64,000 nt of DNA from an uncultured Verrucomicrobiota bacterium (GCA_937872895.1 CALMUP010000028.1:1-64000); one strand, 5' to 3'; numbered from the stretch's first letter, positions 24,451-33,384 are shown. Program-made: numbers and translations. The notes: generated by a model from the letters alone, not told the origin.

Positions 24451-25674
24451 ATGGCGTGGCGCATAGCCAAATACATCACCAAAGGCGAGTTGGATAACCG
24501 GCAGCAAGGCTTGGTTACCGGCACCCTGTGGCTGGCCGGTCGGTCCGACCCGGTCCGGCTGGAACTGCGCGGGAATTGCCTGCGCGATTTGGCCGGCCGG
24601 CTGGTTCGTTTTGAAAATTCGTCGGCGCAGCCGATGGAGTCGTTTGTGCTCGATGCATTGCACGTCGGATTTACCGGCGACATGACCGCTTCGCGCCGTG
24701 TGAAGGTGATCGACCTCCCTGCCCCGACCGACACGGATACGCCTGCGTCCGCCGCCGAGCTGCCCGCGCGCACGGTCAACAAGCTGTTCATCGAATGGTT
24801 CTCCGAGACCAACGGCCGCATCGTGATCGAGGCCACCGATTTCCGCCTGTCCATCAGTCCGGCGACCTGGACCATGACCGCCGACGAGGAGAGCCACCAG
24901 CTCGCCGCCAACCGCGATTCGTTCCGGCACTGGCTGGAACACCTGAGCGAACTGGAGTCCGCCGAGGAAATTCCGATGCCCTCCGAGGATAGCCGGCCCA
25001 TGAACGAGTTTGAGTGGGAGCGGGTGTTCAAGGAATCGGACATCAAAAACGAGCGGCTGAGCGAGGTGCTGGAAAAGTACCACGGCCATCCCGACTCGGA
25101 GATGCTGATCGCCCGCGAGATGGGCTGGATGTGGGTCGAGGAGGAACTGGAGGCCCAGGAGCGCGGCGTGTTTGCGGAGATTGAAGAGGACGATGCCGAT
25201 TTCGAGGAAGACGACGAGGACGATGACTTCCTCGCCGATGAACACCGCGAGCCCAACCCGCTGCGCGAGGGCATCGACTGGGTCCGCGACGACGATGGCA
25301 CCATCGAACACCCGCTGGCCCTGAAGGCGCTGCGCTTCAGCGCCGACCTGTGGAAGACCTTCGACGAGGAAGGCAAACTGGCCGAGGGCGGCGACAGCCG
25401 GATCTTCGAGTGGGTCGGCCTGGTCGAAACCGCCGGGGTGCGCCTCTCCAACACGCTCGGTGACGTGGCCTTCGGCGACGATGTGGAACACGGTTACGTG
25501 GTTGCCGGCCTGAAGCGCAGCGTACACCTGGTGCACCAGGCGCTGGACATGCTGCAGGTCATTGAACAGCAACACCTGCTGACCAGCGAATCGGCCCGCC
25601 TTGCCCAAAAACACTTGTTCGACCTGCGCGAGGAAATCATCGCGCTGATGAACGCGCACCGCCGGGACGGCTGA
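24451..25674 (+). CDS. Conserved acidic protein of unknown function (407 aa)
   Basis: No family is recognised. The first 100 residues look like a strand-rich domain (MAWRIAKYITKGELDNRQQGLVTGTLWLAG; VRLELRGNCLRDLAGR). Residues about 110-155 hold a second short beta segment (FIEWFSETNGRIVIEATDFRL). The middle is helical (MLIAREMGWMWVEEELEAQE) and carries a run of Asp and Glu near residues 245-262. The last 120 residues form an all-helical domain ending FDLREEIIALMNAHRRDG. The protein is strongly acidic, with no signal peptide or membrane segment. It converges on folC and their 3' ends overlap by 38 bases. The strong codon bias supports a real, expressed gene. Confidence 0.75.
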   Translation: MAWRIAKYITKGELDNRQQGLVTGTLWLAGRSDPVRLELRGNCLRDLAGRLVRFENSSAQPMESFVLDALHVGFTGDMTASRRVKVIDLPAPTDTDTPASAAELPARTVNKLFIEWFSETNGRIVIEATDFRLSISPATWTMTADEESHQLAANRDSFRHWLEHLSELESAEEIPMPSEDSRPMNEFEWERVFKESDIKNERLSEVLEKYHGHPDSEMLIAREMGWMWVEEELEAQERGVFAEIEEDDADFEEDDEDDDFLADEHREPNPLREGIDWVRDDDGTIEHPLALKALRFSADLWKTFDEEGKLAEGGDSRIFEWVGLVETAGVRLSNTLGDVAFGDDVEHGYVVAGLKRSVHLVHQALDMLQVIEQQHLLTSESARLAQKHLFDLREEIIALMNAHRRDG

Positions 25675-26986
25675 TCCGTTCGAGCACCTCGCCGGCGAGG
25701 TAGAGCGATCCGCAGATCACCACCGCACCCCCTTCGGCACGTGCCCACGATTCGGCCGCGCGCCATCCGGCCTCCAGATCGGGCGTGACCTCAACCGAAG
25801 GCAGGAAGGCGAGACGCCGCGCCAGTTCATCGACCGGCATCGCCCGCTCGCTCTGCACCGGAACGATCCAGACCCGACGGGCCAGCGGACCGAGCGCATG
25901 CATGAAGGCGGCGGGATCCTTGTCGCCGAGGAATCCGACGACCCAGCCCACCGGCGTTTTTTTGCCCGCGACTTTTTTCACCCAGGCCGCCAACGCCATC
26001 GCCGCTTCGGGATTGTGGGCCCCGTCGAGGATGGTCGGCGGATCGCTGGCGATCAATTGCCCGCGGGCCGGCCAGACGGCAGCGGCCAATCCGCGCCGCA
26101 CCGCGTCGTCGCCGACGGCAACGCCGAGGTCATCGAGCACTTCCACCGCCGCCACGGCCAATGCGGCGTTGGCGCCCTGGTGGAGGCCGGGCAAGGAGGT
26201 GTGGATCGTTCCATACGAGGTTTGTTCGCTGCTGATGCGCAGGGTTTGACCACCCCAGGTCATCGCCGAGACATCCACGCTGATCCGGTCCGCGGCGCGG
26301 AACAGCGGCGCACGCACTGCGCGGGCGCGTTCGAGGGTCACCGCCATCGCCTCCTCCGGCAAGGCACCGACCACGACCGGGCGGCCCGGTTTGATGATGC
26401 CGGCTTTTTCGGCGGCGATCTTCGCGAGGGAATCGCCCAGGTACACCATGTGGTCCCACCCGATCGAGGTGATCACCGATACGGCCGGCGTGACCACGTT
26501 CGTCGCATCGAGCCGTCCGCCCATGCCCGTCTCCAGCACGGCGACCTCGACCCCCTGCTGCCGGAAGTAGAGGAAGGCCAACGCGGTGGTGAACTCGAAA
26601 AAGGTGACGTCGCGCTGACCGCGCGCAGGCAAGGCGGCCGCGGCATGTTCGACCTCGCCCATCAATGCGCGCAACGTTTCGTCGGCGATGGTCTCCCCGG
26701 CGACCTGGATGCGCTCGTTGAAGCGGATGAGGTGCGGCGAGGTGTAACGGCCGGTGCGGTAGCCCTGGGCGCGCAGGATGGACTCGAGCATCGCGCAGAC
26801 ACTGCCCTTGCCGTTGGTGCCGGCGACATGGAGGCAAAGGTAATCGTTTTGCGGATTGCCCAGCGCGGCGAGCAACGCCTTCATCGGCTCGAGGTCGAGC
26901 TTGACCAGGTGGATGTTGCGGTGAAAAAGGCGCGACAGGGCGGCGTCGAGGCCGGAAGGCGCAGGTTGGTTTTTCGGGGTGTTCAT
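25637..26986 (-). CDS. folC: Folylpolyglutamate synthase / dihydrofolate synthase
   Basis: A Mur-ligase-family enzyme that adds glutamate to dihydropteroate and to reduced folates using ATP. Visible motifs are HVAGTNGKGSV (P-loop), the SPHLIRFNERI region, FFEFTTALAF, VAVLETGMGGRLDATN and, in the C-terminal domain, DGAHNPEA. The 449-residue length is normal. Start 26986 (MNTPKNQ) is chosen because the upstream part of the frame does not resemble the family. The 3' end overlaps the convergent acidic protein gene by 38 bases, so expression of the two could interfere. Confidence 0.94.
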   Translation of the reverse strand: MNTPKNQPAPSGLDAALSRLFHRNIHLVKLDLEPMKALLAALGNPQNDYLCLHVAGTNGKGSVCAMLESILRAQGYRTGRYTSPHLIRFNERIQVAGETIADETLRALMGEVEHAAAALPARGQRDVTFFEFTTALAFLYFRQQGVEVAVLETGMGGRLDATNVVTPAVSVITSIGWDHMVYLGDSLAKIAAEKAGIIKPGRPVVVGALPEEAMAVTLERARAVRAPLFRAADRISVDVSAMTWGGQTLRISSEQTSYGTIHTSLPGLHQGANAALAVAAVEVLDDLGVAVGDDAVRRGLAAAVWPARGQLIASDPPTILDGAHNPEAAMALAAWVKKVAGKKTPVGWVVGFLGDKDPAAFMHALGPLARRVWIVPVQSERAMPVDELARRLAFLPSVEVTPDLEAGWRAAESWARAEGGAVVICGSLYLAGEVLERISRPGGARSSAR

Positions 26987-27057
26987 CGGAACATCACCGC
27001 GACCATGGAACGGAAGGGCCACCGGTCGGACACCGCACGGCGGCGATCACGGCCGGA

Positions 27058-27906
27058 TCAGGCGACTTTCTTCTGCATGAAGCGGAGCAGGTTGACCAAG
27101 GTGTCCTTCAACTCGCCGCGTTTCACCACGACATCGATCAGGCCATGCTTGAGCAGGAACTCCGAACGCTGGAACCCTTCGGGCAGATCCTGCTGGGTCG
27201 TCTCCTTGATGACGCGGGGACCCGCGAAGCCGATCAGCGCTTCCGGTTCAGCCACGATCACGTCGCCGAGGGTGGCAAAACTCGCCATGACACCGGCGGT
27301 GGTCGGATGGGTCAGCACGGGAATGTAGGCGAGTCCGGCGGCAGCGTGGCGGGCCAACGCGCCGCTCGTTTTGGCCATTTGCATCAGGCTGAACATGCCC
27401 TCGTACATGCGGGCACCGCCCGAGGCACAGACCACGACGACCGGAAGGCCGTTGGCGGTGCCGTGCTCGATCAGGCGGGTTACCTTCTCACCCACCACGG
27501 CACCCATACTCGCGCCGAGGAATGAAAAGTCCATGACGCCGAGGCAAACCGGGAGTTCCGCCATCAGGCCGGTGCCGATGGTGATCGCGTCGTTGTAGCC
27601 GGTCTTCTTCTTGTTCTCGGCCAGCTTGCTCGTGTAGGAAGCGGTTCCGGTGAACCCGAGGGTATCCACACTGACCAGTTCCTCGTCCATCTCCTTGAAC
27701 GAGCCGGGTTCGGTCAACAGCGCGATACGGTCGCGGCGGGGCATTTGGAAATGATAGCCGCACTTGGGGCAGACCTGATTATTCGCCTCAAGCTCCTGCT
27801 TGAAAACGATTTCTGAACAGCCGGGGCATTTCAGCCACAGCCCGTCGGGCATTTCGCGTTTGCGCACTTTGATGGTCGAGTAATTCTTCTTGCTGAAAAA
27901 TGGCAT
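27058..27906 (-). CDS. accD: Acetyl-CoA carboxylase carboxyltransferase, beta subunit
   Basis: AccD forms the carboxyltransferase with AccA and makes malonyl-CoA for fatty acid synthesis. The N-terminus carries a four-Cys zinc ribbon (KCPGCSEIV ... CPKCGYHF). The crotonase-like carboxyltransferase core follows with SFLGASMGAVVGEK and the CASGGARMYEGM oxyanion region. At 282 residues it is typical. It lies downstream of comF-like (12-base gap) and upstream of folC on the same strand; accD-folC adjacency is common in bacteria. Confidence 0.96.
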   Translation of the reverse strand: MPFFSKKNYSTIKVRKREMPDGLWLKCPGCSEIVFKQELEANNQVCPKCGYHFQMPRRDRIALLTEPGSFKEMDEELVSVDTLGFTGTASYTSKLAENKKKTGYNDAITIGTGLMAELPVCLGVMDFSFLGASMGAVVGEKVTRLIEHGTANGLPVVVVCASGGARMYEGMFSLMQMAKTSGALARHAAAGLAYIPVLTHPTTAGVMASFATLGDVIVAEPEALIGFAGPRVIKETTQQDLPEGFQRSEFLLKHGLIDVVVKRGELKDTLVNLLRFMQKKVA

Positions 27907-27918
27907 AGGGACGTCCTT

Positions 27919-28644
27919 TTATTGACCCCGGGCAACCGTCACCACATCAACCGATGCCGCACCGGCGAGCATCAACGCGCGAGCACACGCGCTCACGGTC
28001 GCCCCGGTGGTCATGACATCATCCACCAACAGCACCCGCAACCCGGACCACCTACCGCCGGCCGAGGCTTCGAATGCACCCATGACGTTAGTGACCCGCT
28101 GCCTTGCTGTCAAACGTGTTTGCGACGGGGTGGCTTTCGTCCGGATCAGATCGCGTGGTGCGGCATAACCGACACCCAGACGTCGAGCCAGCGCCCGGGC
28201 GAGCAATGCCGCCTGGTTATAACCGCGCTCGCGGCGCTTCACCGGATGCAGCGGCACGGCACAGACCCGGTCATAAGCCTCGGCGGGGTAATGTGTGTGC
28301 ACGCAGCGTTCGAGAAAATCCACCAGGATGGATTCCAACCACAACGCCTGGTTGTATTTGAAGTGGGTGACCAACCGTTTGCCCAGTGGATTGTAATGAA
28401 TCGCCGCCCGCGCTTGGCGGTAATGCGGCAGCGTTTCCGTGCAAGCCTGGCAAGTAAAGGCATGGTCCACCCGGCCAAAAACCGCCTCCCCACACCAGCA
28501 ACAAACCGGCAGCGCGATGACCGATACCTCCGCCCGGCATGACCAGCACAAGTCGGGATCCTGTTTCGCCAAAGCCTCTCCACACCCCGGGCAGACCCGT
28601 GGATACAACGCCTCCAGGAACAGACGAAAATGCCGAACCTCCAT
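27919..28644 (-). CDS. ComF-family phosphoribosyltransferase-like protein
   Basis: The N-terminal part has two Cys-pair zinc-finger-like modules (CPGCGEAL ... CWSC; CCWCGEAVF ... CQAC), followed by a PRTase fold with YDRVCAVPLHPVKRRERGYNQA and the PRPP loop VLLVDDVMTTGATVSAC. ComF proteins are needed for DNA uptake during transformation in some bacteria, and their biochemical role is unclear elsewhere. The start at 28644 is preferred because AGGAG lies five bases upstream; a longer frame reaches 28707. It precedes accD by 12 bases. Confidence 0.88.
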   Translation of the reverse strand: MEVRHFRLFLEALYPRVCPGCGEALAKQDPDLCWSCRAEVSVIALPVCCWCGEAVFGRVDHAFTCQACTETLPHYRQARAAIHYNPLGKRLVTHFKYNQALWLESILVDFLERCVHTHYPAEAYDRVCAVPLHPVKRRERGYNQAALLARALARRLGVGYAAPRDLIRTKATPSQTRLTARQRVTNVMGAFEASAGGRWSGLRVLLVDDVMTTGATVSACARALMLAGAASVDVVTVARGQ

Positions 28645-28725
28645 CCTTGCTCCTTGCCACTCCCGCGCCATCAAGTCAAGCGCTTTACCGCCAAACCCTG
28701 TTTTCATCCTGATGGCGCACTGCTG

Positions 28726-28755
28726 CTATGTCCCTTCCCCATGTTCTATGTCCCT
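28726..28755. repeat. Two copies of CTATGTCCCT upstream of the M28 peptidase gene
   Basis: The decamer CTATGTCCCT occurs at 28726-28735 and 28746-28755. A third exact copy lies on the other side of the peptidase gene at 29802-29811, next to a CTCTGTCCCTATG variant. Short TGTCCC-type repeats in gaps resemble the REP-like sequences linked to RAYT transposases, but none is encoded here. Confidence 0.5.
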
Positions 28756-28791
28756 GTAGGCAGCAAGGACTGGATACGCTAGGCTGTGCCC

Positions 28792-29748
28792 ATGAGGTCG
28801 TTGGCACGCATTGCTATGGGGGTTGGGGTAGCCTTACTGATGATCTGGCTGGTGGTGGCGCAACCGGGCTGGCCAACGCAGGAGCCGGTTTCATTCTCTG
28901 TCCCTACGGAACGGCTGGAGCAGCATGTGCGGCGGTTGAGCGGGTCGTATCATCCGCGCAACTGGCGGCACACCGGGAACCTGGACCGGTGTGCGGACTA
29001 TGTTCGCGGCGAACTCGCGGCCGCCGGGGCTGCGATACGCGACCAACCGTACGAGGTGCGGGGATTGTCGTTCCGCAATGTGATCGGCCGGTTTGGTCCG
29101 GAACAGGGAGAGTTGCTGGTGATCGGGGCGCATTACGATGCGTTCGAAACCACGCCTGGGGCGGATGACAATGCAAGCGGGGTTGCGGTGCTGCTGGAAG
29201 TAGCCCGACTGCTGGGTACCCACCCCCCCAGCCAACCGGTGGAGCTGGTCGCCTTCACCCTGGAGGAACCGCCCTTCTTCCGCACCGAACACATGGGCAG
29301 TGCCCGCTATGCCGCCGAGCTGAAGGCGTCGAACCGCCCGGTCGCCGGGGTGCTCATCCTGGAAATGGTCGGCTATTTCACCGATGCGCCGCTTTCACAA
29401 CGGTATCCGTCCCCGCTGCTTTGGTTGCTCTACCCGTCGCGCGGGAACTTCCTTGCCGTAGTGGGCCGGTACGATCAGGGACGCTGGATCAGGGAGGTGA
29501 AGCGCGGGATGGCCGGGGCCACTCCCCTCCCCATCCACTCCATCCGCGCTCCGACCGTGTTGCCCGGGATCGATTTCTCCGACCACCTGAACTTCTGGGC
29601 CTTGGGCTATCCGGCCGTCATGCTGACCGACACCGCTTTCTACCGGAATACAGCCTACCACACGGCACACGACACGCCGGAACGGTTGGATTACAACCGC
29701 ATGGCCGAGGTCACCGCCGCCGTGGTCGCTTTCATCCAGTCGCGGTAA
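28792..29748 (+). CDS. M28-family zinc aminopeptidase-like protein, membrane anchored or exported
   Basis: An N-terminal hydrophobic segment (ARIAMGVGVALLMIWLVVAQ) serves as signal peptide or anchor. The M28 peptidase domain shows its zinc ligands in order: GAHYDAFETTPGADDNASG (His-x-Asp, then Asp), AFTLEEPPFF (catalytic and ligand Glu), a downstream Asp segment FSDHLNFW and a final His in TAYHTAHD. Length (318) is normal for a minimal M28 domain. ATG 28792 is used; a GTG two codons earlier is possible. No ribosome binding site is obvious. The gene is isolated, with TGTCCC-type repeats on both sides, and may have moved with them. Confidence 0.87.
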   Translation: MRSLARIAMGVGVALLMIWLVVAQPGWPTQEPVSFSVPTERLEQHVRRLSGSYHPRNWRHTGNLDRCADYVRGELAAAGAAIRDQPYEVRGLSFRNVIGRFGPEQGELLVIGAHYDAFETTPGADDNASGVAVLLEVARLLGTHPPSQPVELVAFTLEEPPFFRTEHMGSARYAAELKASNRPVAGVLILEMVGYFTDAPLSQRYPSPLLWLLYPSRGNFLAVVGRYDQGRWIREVKRGMAGATPLPIHSIRAPTVLPGIDFSDHLNFWALGYPAVMLTDTAFYRNTAYHTAHDTPERLDYNRMAEVTAAVVAFIQSR

Positions 29749-29772
29749 GTTGATCCCGCTCCCGCAGTGCCT

Positions 29773-29811
29773 GTCCCCGACCACAGTCCCCGACCACATG
29801 TCTATGTCCCT
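29773..29811. repeat. Tandem GTCCCCGACCACA repeat plus CTATGTCCCT
   Basis: The 13-mer GTCCCCGACCACA is present twice in perfect tandem (29773-29785, 29786-29798), immediately followed by CTATGTCCCT at 29802-29811. The segment is GTGCCTGTCCCC at its left end. No coding frame is associated with it. Confidence 0.55.
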
Positions 29812-29849
29812 CCGTGTGTTTCCTGCTCTGTCCCTATGTTTTTCGCGAC

Positions 29850-29879
29850 AAAAAAGCCCGGCGGGGATTCCCGCCGGGC
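29850..29879 (-). terminator. Rho-independent terminator of the DUF481 gene
   Basis: On the minus strand GCCCGGCGGG-aatcc-CCGCCGGGC forms a strong stem (29879-29856), followed directly by TTTTTT. It begins 25 bases after the stop of the DUF481 gene. Confidence 0.88.
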
Positions 29880-29904
29880 CGTCAGATTGCGCGTTGCCGC
29901 ACGT

Positions 29905-30642
29905 TTAGAACAAGGTGTAGGACAGGGCGCCGATGACGGTCAGGTCGTTGTCGTCGCGGCCGGGAGCCGGATCGCTGTCGTAGGCGTTCCTGACGACCAG
30001 GCGGACATTGATCTTCTCACTGACCGGGGCTTCGACGCCGATCTCGAGGTTGAGCAGGTAGGTGTCGAAATCGTCGATCTTCGGCAGGTACTCGGCCGAC
30101 TGCCAGACCTTGGCATTGGTGGACAACGACCGCTCGTAACGCTCGGCGATGCGCAGGGCGATGTCCTCGGTGGTCTCGCCACCCTTCTTCTCGCCCACCA
30201 CGGCGGGACCGACCTCGGTGCTCAGCGTGGCCCGTTCGTTCTTCATCAGGAGATACCCGAGGCCTGGTGACACCACCCACCGGTAATCGAGATCGGCAAT
30301 ATCGTCCGTCCGGTAACTGAGGTTCAGCGCGGCATAAGCGCGCTCGGTGAGGAGATGGCGGTAATCAAACGCCGCGTTGGCATTGTCGGTGGTCTTGTCG
30401 TTATCCGTTTCACCGTAGGCGGCATCGAGGGCCAGGCGCACCGAGTTCTTCTCGTCGAGCGTGCGGTCGTAGGTGAACGCCGCATTGAACATCGAGTTGT
30501 CGGTGTTACCTTCGTTCACGGTGAGTCCGAGCGCGATCGACGAACTGGCCGCCTTCTCTTCGCTCACGGCTTCCGCGGCCCAAACCGCACCCGCCACCAT
30601 GGCCACACTCAACGAACCCGCTACCAATAGCTTCTTCAACAT
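29905..30642 (-). CDS. DUF481 outer-membrane protein (salt-induced type)
   Basis: After a signal peptide (KKLLVAGSLSVAMVAGAVWAA) the protein has the repeated strand pattern of DUF481 barrels: SIALGLTVNEGNTDNSMFNAAFTYDR, YRWVVSPGLGYLLMKNERATLSTEVGP and YLLNLEIGVEAPV. It ends IGALSYTLF with the terminal Phe of outer-membrane proteins. The family is often annotated as putative salt-induced outer-membrane protein; function is not known. It has its own terminator and appears to be a single-gene unit. Confidence 0.87.
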   Translation of the reverse strand: MLKKLLVAGSLSVAMVAGAVWAAEAVSEEKAASSSIALGLTVNEGNTDNSMFNAAFTYDRTLDEKNSVRLALDAAYGETDNDKTTDNANAAFDYRHLLTERAYAALNLSYRTDDIADLDYRWVVSPGLGYLLMKNERATLSTEVGPAVVGEKKGGETTEDIALRIAERYERSLSTNAKVWQSAEYLPKIDDFDTYLLNLEIGVEAPVSEKINVRLVVRNAYDSDPAPGRDDNDLTVIGALSYTLF

Positions 30643-30760
30643 GCATGTCTCCTTCGGTTTACTGCGTTTGATCCACCCAATCTAAACACTATCTGAAGCC
30701 ATTTCAAATGTTTCACGCACATCGCGGGGTAAACCGGTGGCGCGGCGAAGCGGCATGGGA

Positions 30761-30937
30761 TTACATCAGGGATTTCTGGCGGGTGTGGACAATCAGGCGC
30801 ACCAGGCGATGCGCGCTGTCGAATTCCGCGTCGATTTTCTCGCGCGGGGCGCCGGTGATCAGGACCATGCCGGAAGGACGCGGCAACCGGAACACGTGGC
30901 GCGGTCGGCTCATCCATTCCTTGATCATGCAAATCAT
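30761..30937 (-). CDS. Small hypothetical protein after the GH57 gene (58 aa)
   Basis: A 58-residue frame starts 36 bases after the GH57 stop on the same strand, with AGGA eight bases before the ATG. The sequence MICMIKEWMSRPRHVFRL continues into PSGMVLITGAPREKIDAEFD and SAHRLVRLIVHTRQKSLM, with third codon positions mostly G or C, as in real genes here. It is basic and could form a small alpha/beta domain. No relative is recognised. It may be co-transcribed with the GH57 gene, but chance cannot be excluded. Confidence 0.4.
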   Translation of the reverse strand: MICMIKEWMSRPRHVFRLPRPSGMVLITGAPREKIDAEFDSAHRLVRLIVHTRQKSLM

Positions 30938-30973
30938 GGCATTATCCTACACGATGTTGATGCGGGTTCCAAC

Positions 30974-33082
30974 TCAGGCGAGGTGGATTCGTTCGAGGGA
31001 ACTGGTCGTCCGGTTGCCCCGGAGGTCTTCCGCCTCGATGAAGTACCGTACCGTCCCGGCCCCGACCGGCAATTCCGCCGTGAAGTGTTCGGCCGTACAA
31101 CGCGCGCCGATTCCGCACGGATAAGCTCCGCGGTTGGTCATCGGCACCACGATCTCCGTCGCGCCGCTGCGGATGACCAGTCGAACGAATGCCAACCCGC
31201 TGACGTCGTAAACAAAGGTATGCAGGACGCCTTGCGCTCCCGCCTGGACGAGTCCGCCAGTGCCCCAGGTCTGGCCGCCCGGATTTTCGGGCAGGACCCA
31301 CGGCGGGAAAATGGTAGGTCCCGTCGCATCGCGTCCGGCGGAAAGGAGGTCATCAAGCTCGCCGCGCACGAGGTCGATGCCGCGGTTGGCGGCGGCGGTG
31401 ACCTGGCCATCCCAGACATCCTGGCCGGTCCAGTACCAATAGCAACTGGTCTCGGCGGTAAGCAACAGGCGGGCGGCCTGGGCCAAGGCATCGCCGCCCC
31501 TCCGGGCATCCTCGAGGCTGTGCACGGCGTTCTGGAAGGCGGTAAGCACGGCCCACGAATTCAGATCGGGCGAATAGTCGTCGCGGTAGCGGCTGAACCA
31601 TTTGGCAAACTGCGGATCCCCATTGTCGGCACCGGCCCACGAACCGGGCTCGATGTGGATGGACTGCGACGGATCGGGCGGGAACAGGTCGAGGTAGTCG
31701 CGGATGGTGATCAGTTCGAACCGGGGATCCTGTTGCAGCCAGTTGACCAGGCCGTCGGTGTTATGGCGGTAATAACTGTCGGTGCCGCCGCCGTAGTTAT
31801 CGCCGTCGGAATGCAGCAGGAAAAACGGCGGATGTTTGGGATCGATCGCACCGGGTCGCGCCAACTGGTCGTACAACTGGCCGAAGCAGTCGGGATACTG
31901 GAGCGCACCGAAGCCGCCGCGGGCATCCTCGTTACCGAGGTAACGTTCGGCCGGGACGGCGATGATGCGGTGTTGCTGGCCGGAGGGATCCTCGTAGTGC
32001 ACGTACTCGGGCTTGAGTTGGCCGGGGCTGATCTTCGAACCGGCCCAGACGTTCTGCAACTGGTACCAGTCGCCGGCCGGCGGATTTTCCTGCTCGGCGC
32101 GGTTGGGCGGGAGCATACCTTCGTTCGCGCCGGCATAGGGATAGTCGCGCGAGGCGCGGGCGCGGTGGATGCTGTCGTAGATCACCGCCTCGACCCCGGC
32201 CTGGTTGAGCGCGGGGATCATGCGCACATGGAAGGCGGTTTCCGGCGGGAACAGGATGCGGGCGGCGGGCTGGCCGAAGGTGCGTTCGATGATGGCGCGG
32301 TGCCATTCGATCTGGCGGACGATGTCGCGGGCGGGGATCAGCGGCATCAGCGGATGAAAAAAGCCGAAGGCGGTGAAGTCGAGGCGCGGATTGCCGAGCT
32401 TGGTGCGCGCGGCGGCGGCGCGCTGCAGCGGCTCGCGCCATCCACGGAATTGTCCGCCGCACAAGCCCTCGCGCTCGCAGCGGTCAAGCTGTTCGATCAG
32501 CGAGCCGCTCCAACTCGTGCTGAGTCCGGCGTGGGCAAGTCCGCCATCGATGTAGCGTGACACCGCGTCGTTCAGGTAATCGGAATAGGCACCGCGCCGC
32601 GATCCGAAAATGCCGTCCTTCTCGCCATCCCAATAGGCGGTATCCACCGTATTGTAATACGGCTGGTGCATGTGCTTGTGGATGCCAAAGTAGATTTTCG
32701 TGGCGACCGAACCGCGGGGAGGCGCCTGGCGCACGATGCGGACCTGGGGCGGTGCGGCCAGCTCGAGCACGGTGTGGTGCTTCACCCAGTCGTGTCCGCC
32801 CGCGCGGGTGATGTCGGCCACGCGGCAACTTTCGACCTGGATCGGGTGGCGACCCGGGGCGAGCAGGCCGGCCGGCACATCCACGGCATACCGGCAGTCA
32901 TCCAACCGGCGCACCTGGTCGCGGGTGAACAACACTTCCTGGCCATGGGGACGGACGATCACCTGCGGAAACGGCGCCGGCGCATCGGTTTCAAAGAGGA
33001 TGGCGAACGGCTTGTTTTTCCCGGTGGACGGATCCACCTCCGGCTTCGGATCCAGATCAATGGCGGTAATGCTGGTCAACAT
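30974..33082 (-). CDS. Glycoside hydrolase family 57 protein
   Basis: The 702-residue protein begins with a beta-rich domain (about 1-120). The GH57-like barrel follows with IYFGIHKHMHQPYYNT, a His pair typical of the first strand, FGFFHPLMPLIP, ILFPPETAFHVRMIPAL with the Glu expected as nucleophile, and FLLHSDGDNYGGG with the Asp expected as acid/base. A C-terminal strand domain resembles an Ig-like module. GH57 enzymes act on alpha-glucans (alpha-amylase, branching enzyme, amylopullulanase). No signal peptide is visible, so it is probably cytoplasmic and acts on glycogen-like storage polymer. Start 33082 is chosen because AGGGGA precedes it and the upstream part is not protein-like. Confidence 0.85.
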   Translation of the reverse strand: MLTSITAIDLDPKPEVDPSTGKNKPFAILFETDAPAPFPQVIVRPHGQEVLFTRDQVRRLDDCRYAVDVPAGLLAPGRHPIQVESCRVADITRAGGHDWVKHHTVLELAAPPQVRIVRQAPPRGSVATKIYFGIHKHMHQPYYNTVDTAYWDGEKDGIFGSRRGAYSDYLNDAVSRYIDGGLAHAGLSTSWSGSLIEQLDRCEREGLCGGQFRGWREPLQRAAAARTKLGNPRLDFTAFGFFHPLMPLIPARDIVRQIEWHRAIIERTFGQPAARILFPPETAFHVRMIPALNQAGVEAVIYDSIHRARASRDYPYAGANEGMLPPNRAEQENPPAGDWYQLQNVWAGSKISPGQLKPEYVHYEDPSGQQHRIIAVPAERYLGNEDARGGFGALQYPDCFGQLYDQLARPGAIDPKHPPFFLLHSDGDNYGGGTDSYYRHNTDGLVNWLQQDPRFELITIRDYLDLFPPDPSQSIHIEPGSWAGADNGDPQFAKWFSRYRDDYSPDLNSWAVLTAFQNAVHSLEDARRGGDALAQAARLLLTAETSCYWYWTGQDVWDGQVTAAANRGIDLVRGELDDLLSAGRDATGPTIFPPWVLPENPGGQTWGTGGLVQAGAQGVLHTFVYDVSGLAFVRLVIRSGATEIVVPMTNRGAYPCGIGARCTAEHFTAELPVGAGTVRYFIEAEDLRGNRTTSSLERIHLA

Positions 33083-33222
33083 ACGGAAATCCCCTGAAAT
33101 CACCGGGACACAACCCAGCCCGGATTGCTGAAAAGATAGCCATACCGGAGACGTCCAAGGCAAAGGGAAAATGGCGGAATGGGCTGATTTTCGAGAACGC
33201 TCACGGGGGAGAAACAGGAAGG

Positions 33223-33309
33223 TGGTGCACTCGAGAGGACTTGAACCTCCACGCCATCGCTGGCATAAGAACCTGAATCTTACGTGTCTGCCAATTCCAC
33301 CACGAGTGC
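33223..33309 (-). tRNA. tRNA-Leu (anticodon CAG)
   Basis: An 87-base cloverleaf on the minus strand: acceptor arms GCACTCG and CGAGTGC, D arm TGGTGGAATTGGCAGACA, anticodon stem TAAGA/TCTTA with loop TTCAGGT, a long variable arm typical of class II tRNAs, T arm GAGGTTCAAGTCCTC, and an encoded CCA end. The anticodon CAG reads the leucine codon CUG, which is very frequent in this genome. Confidence 0.96.
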
Positions 33310-33384
33310 GACCGGCGGGAGGAAGCTAGCAAGACCGGGTCCCGGTTGTCAACCGGGGTTTGCGCAAAACCCCGTGCCGCACCC

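Noticed and set aside
23514-25454. A 646-codon minus-strand open frame covering the SAM hydrolase gene and much of the region beyond
   Set aside because: Its first two thirds run antisense to the strongly biased 24451-25674 gene and read as Ser/Arg low complexity; the real protein starts at 24293.
30737-32560. 607-codon plus-strand open frame
   Set aside because: Antisense to the GH57 gene, whose catalytic motifs are clear.
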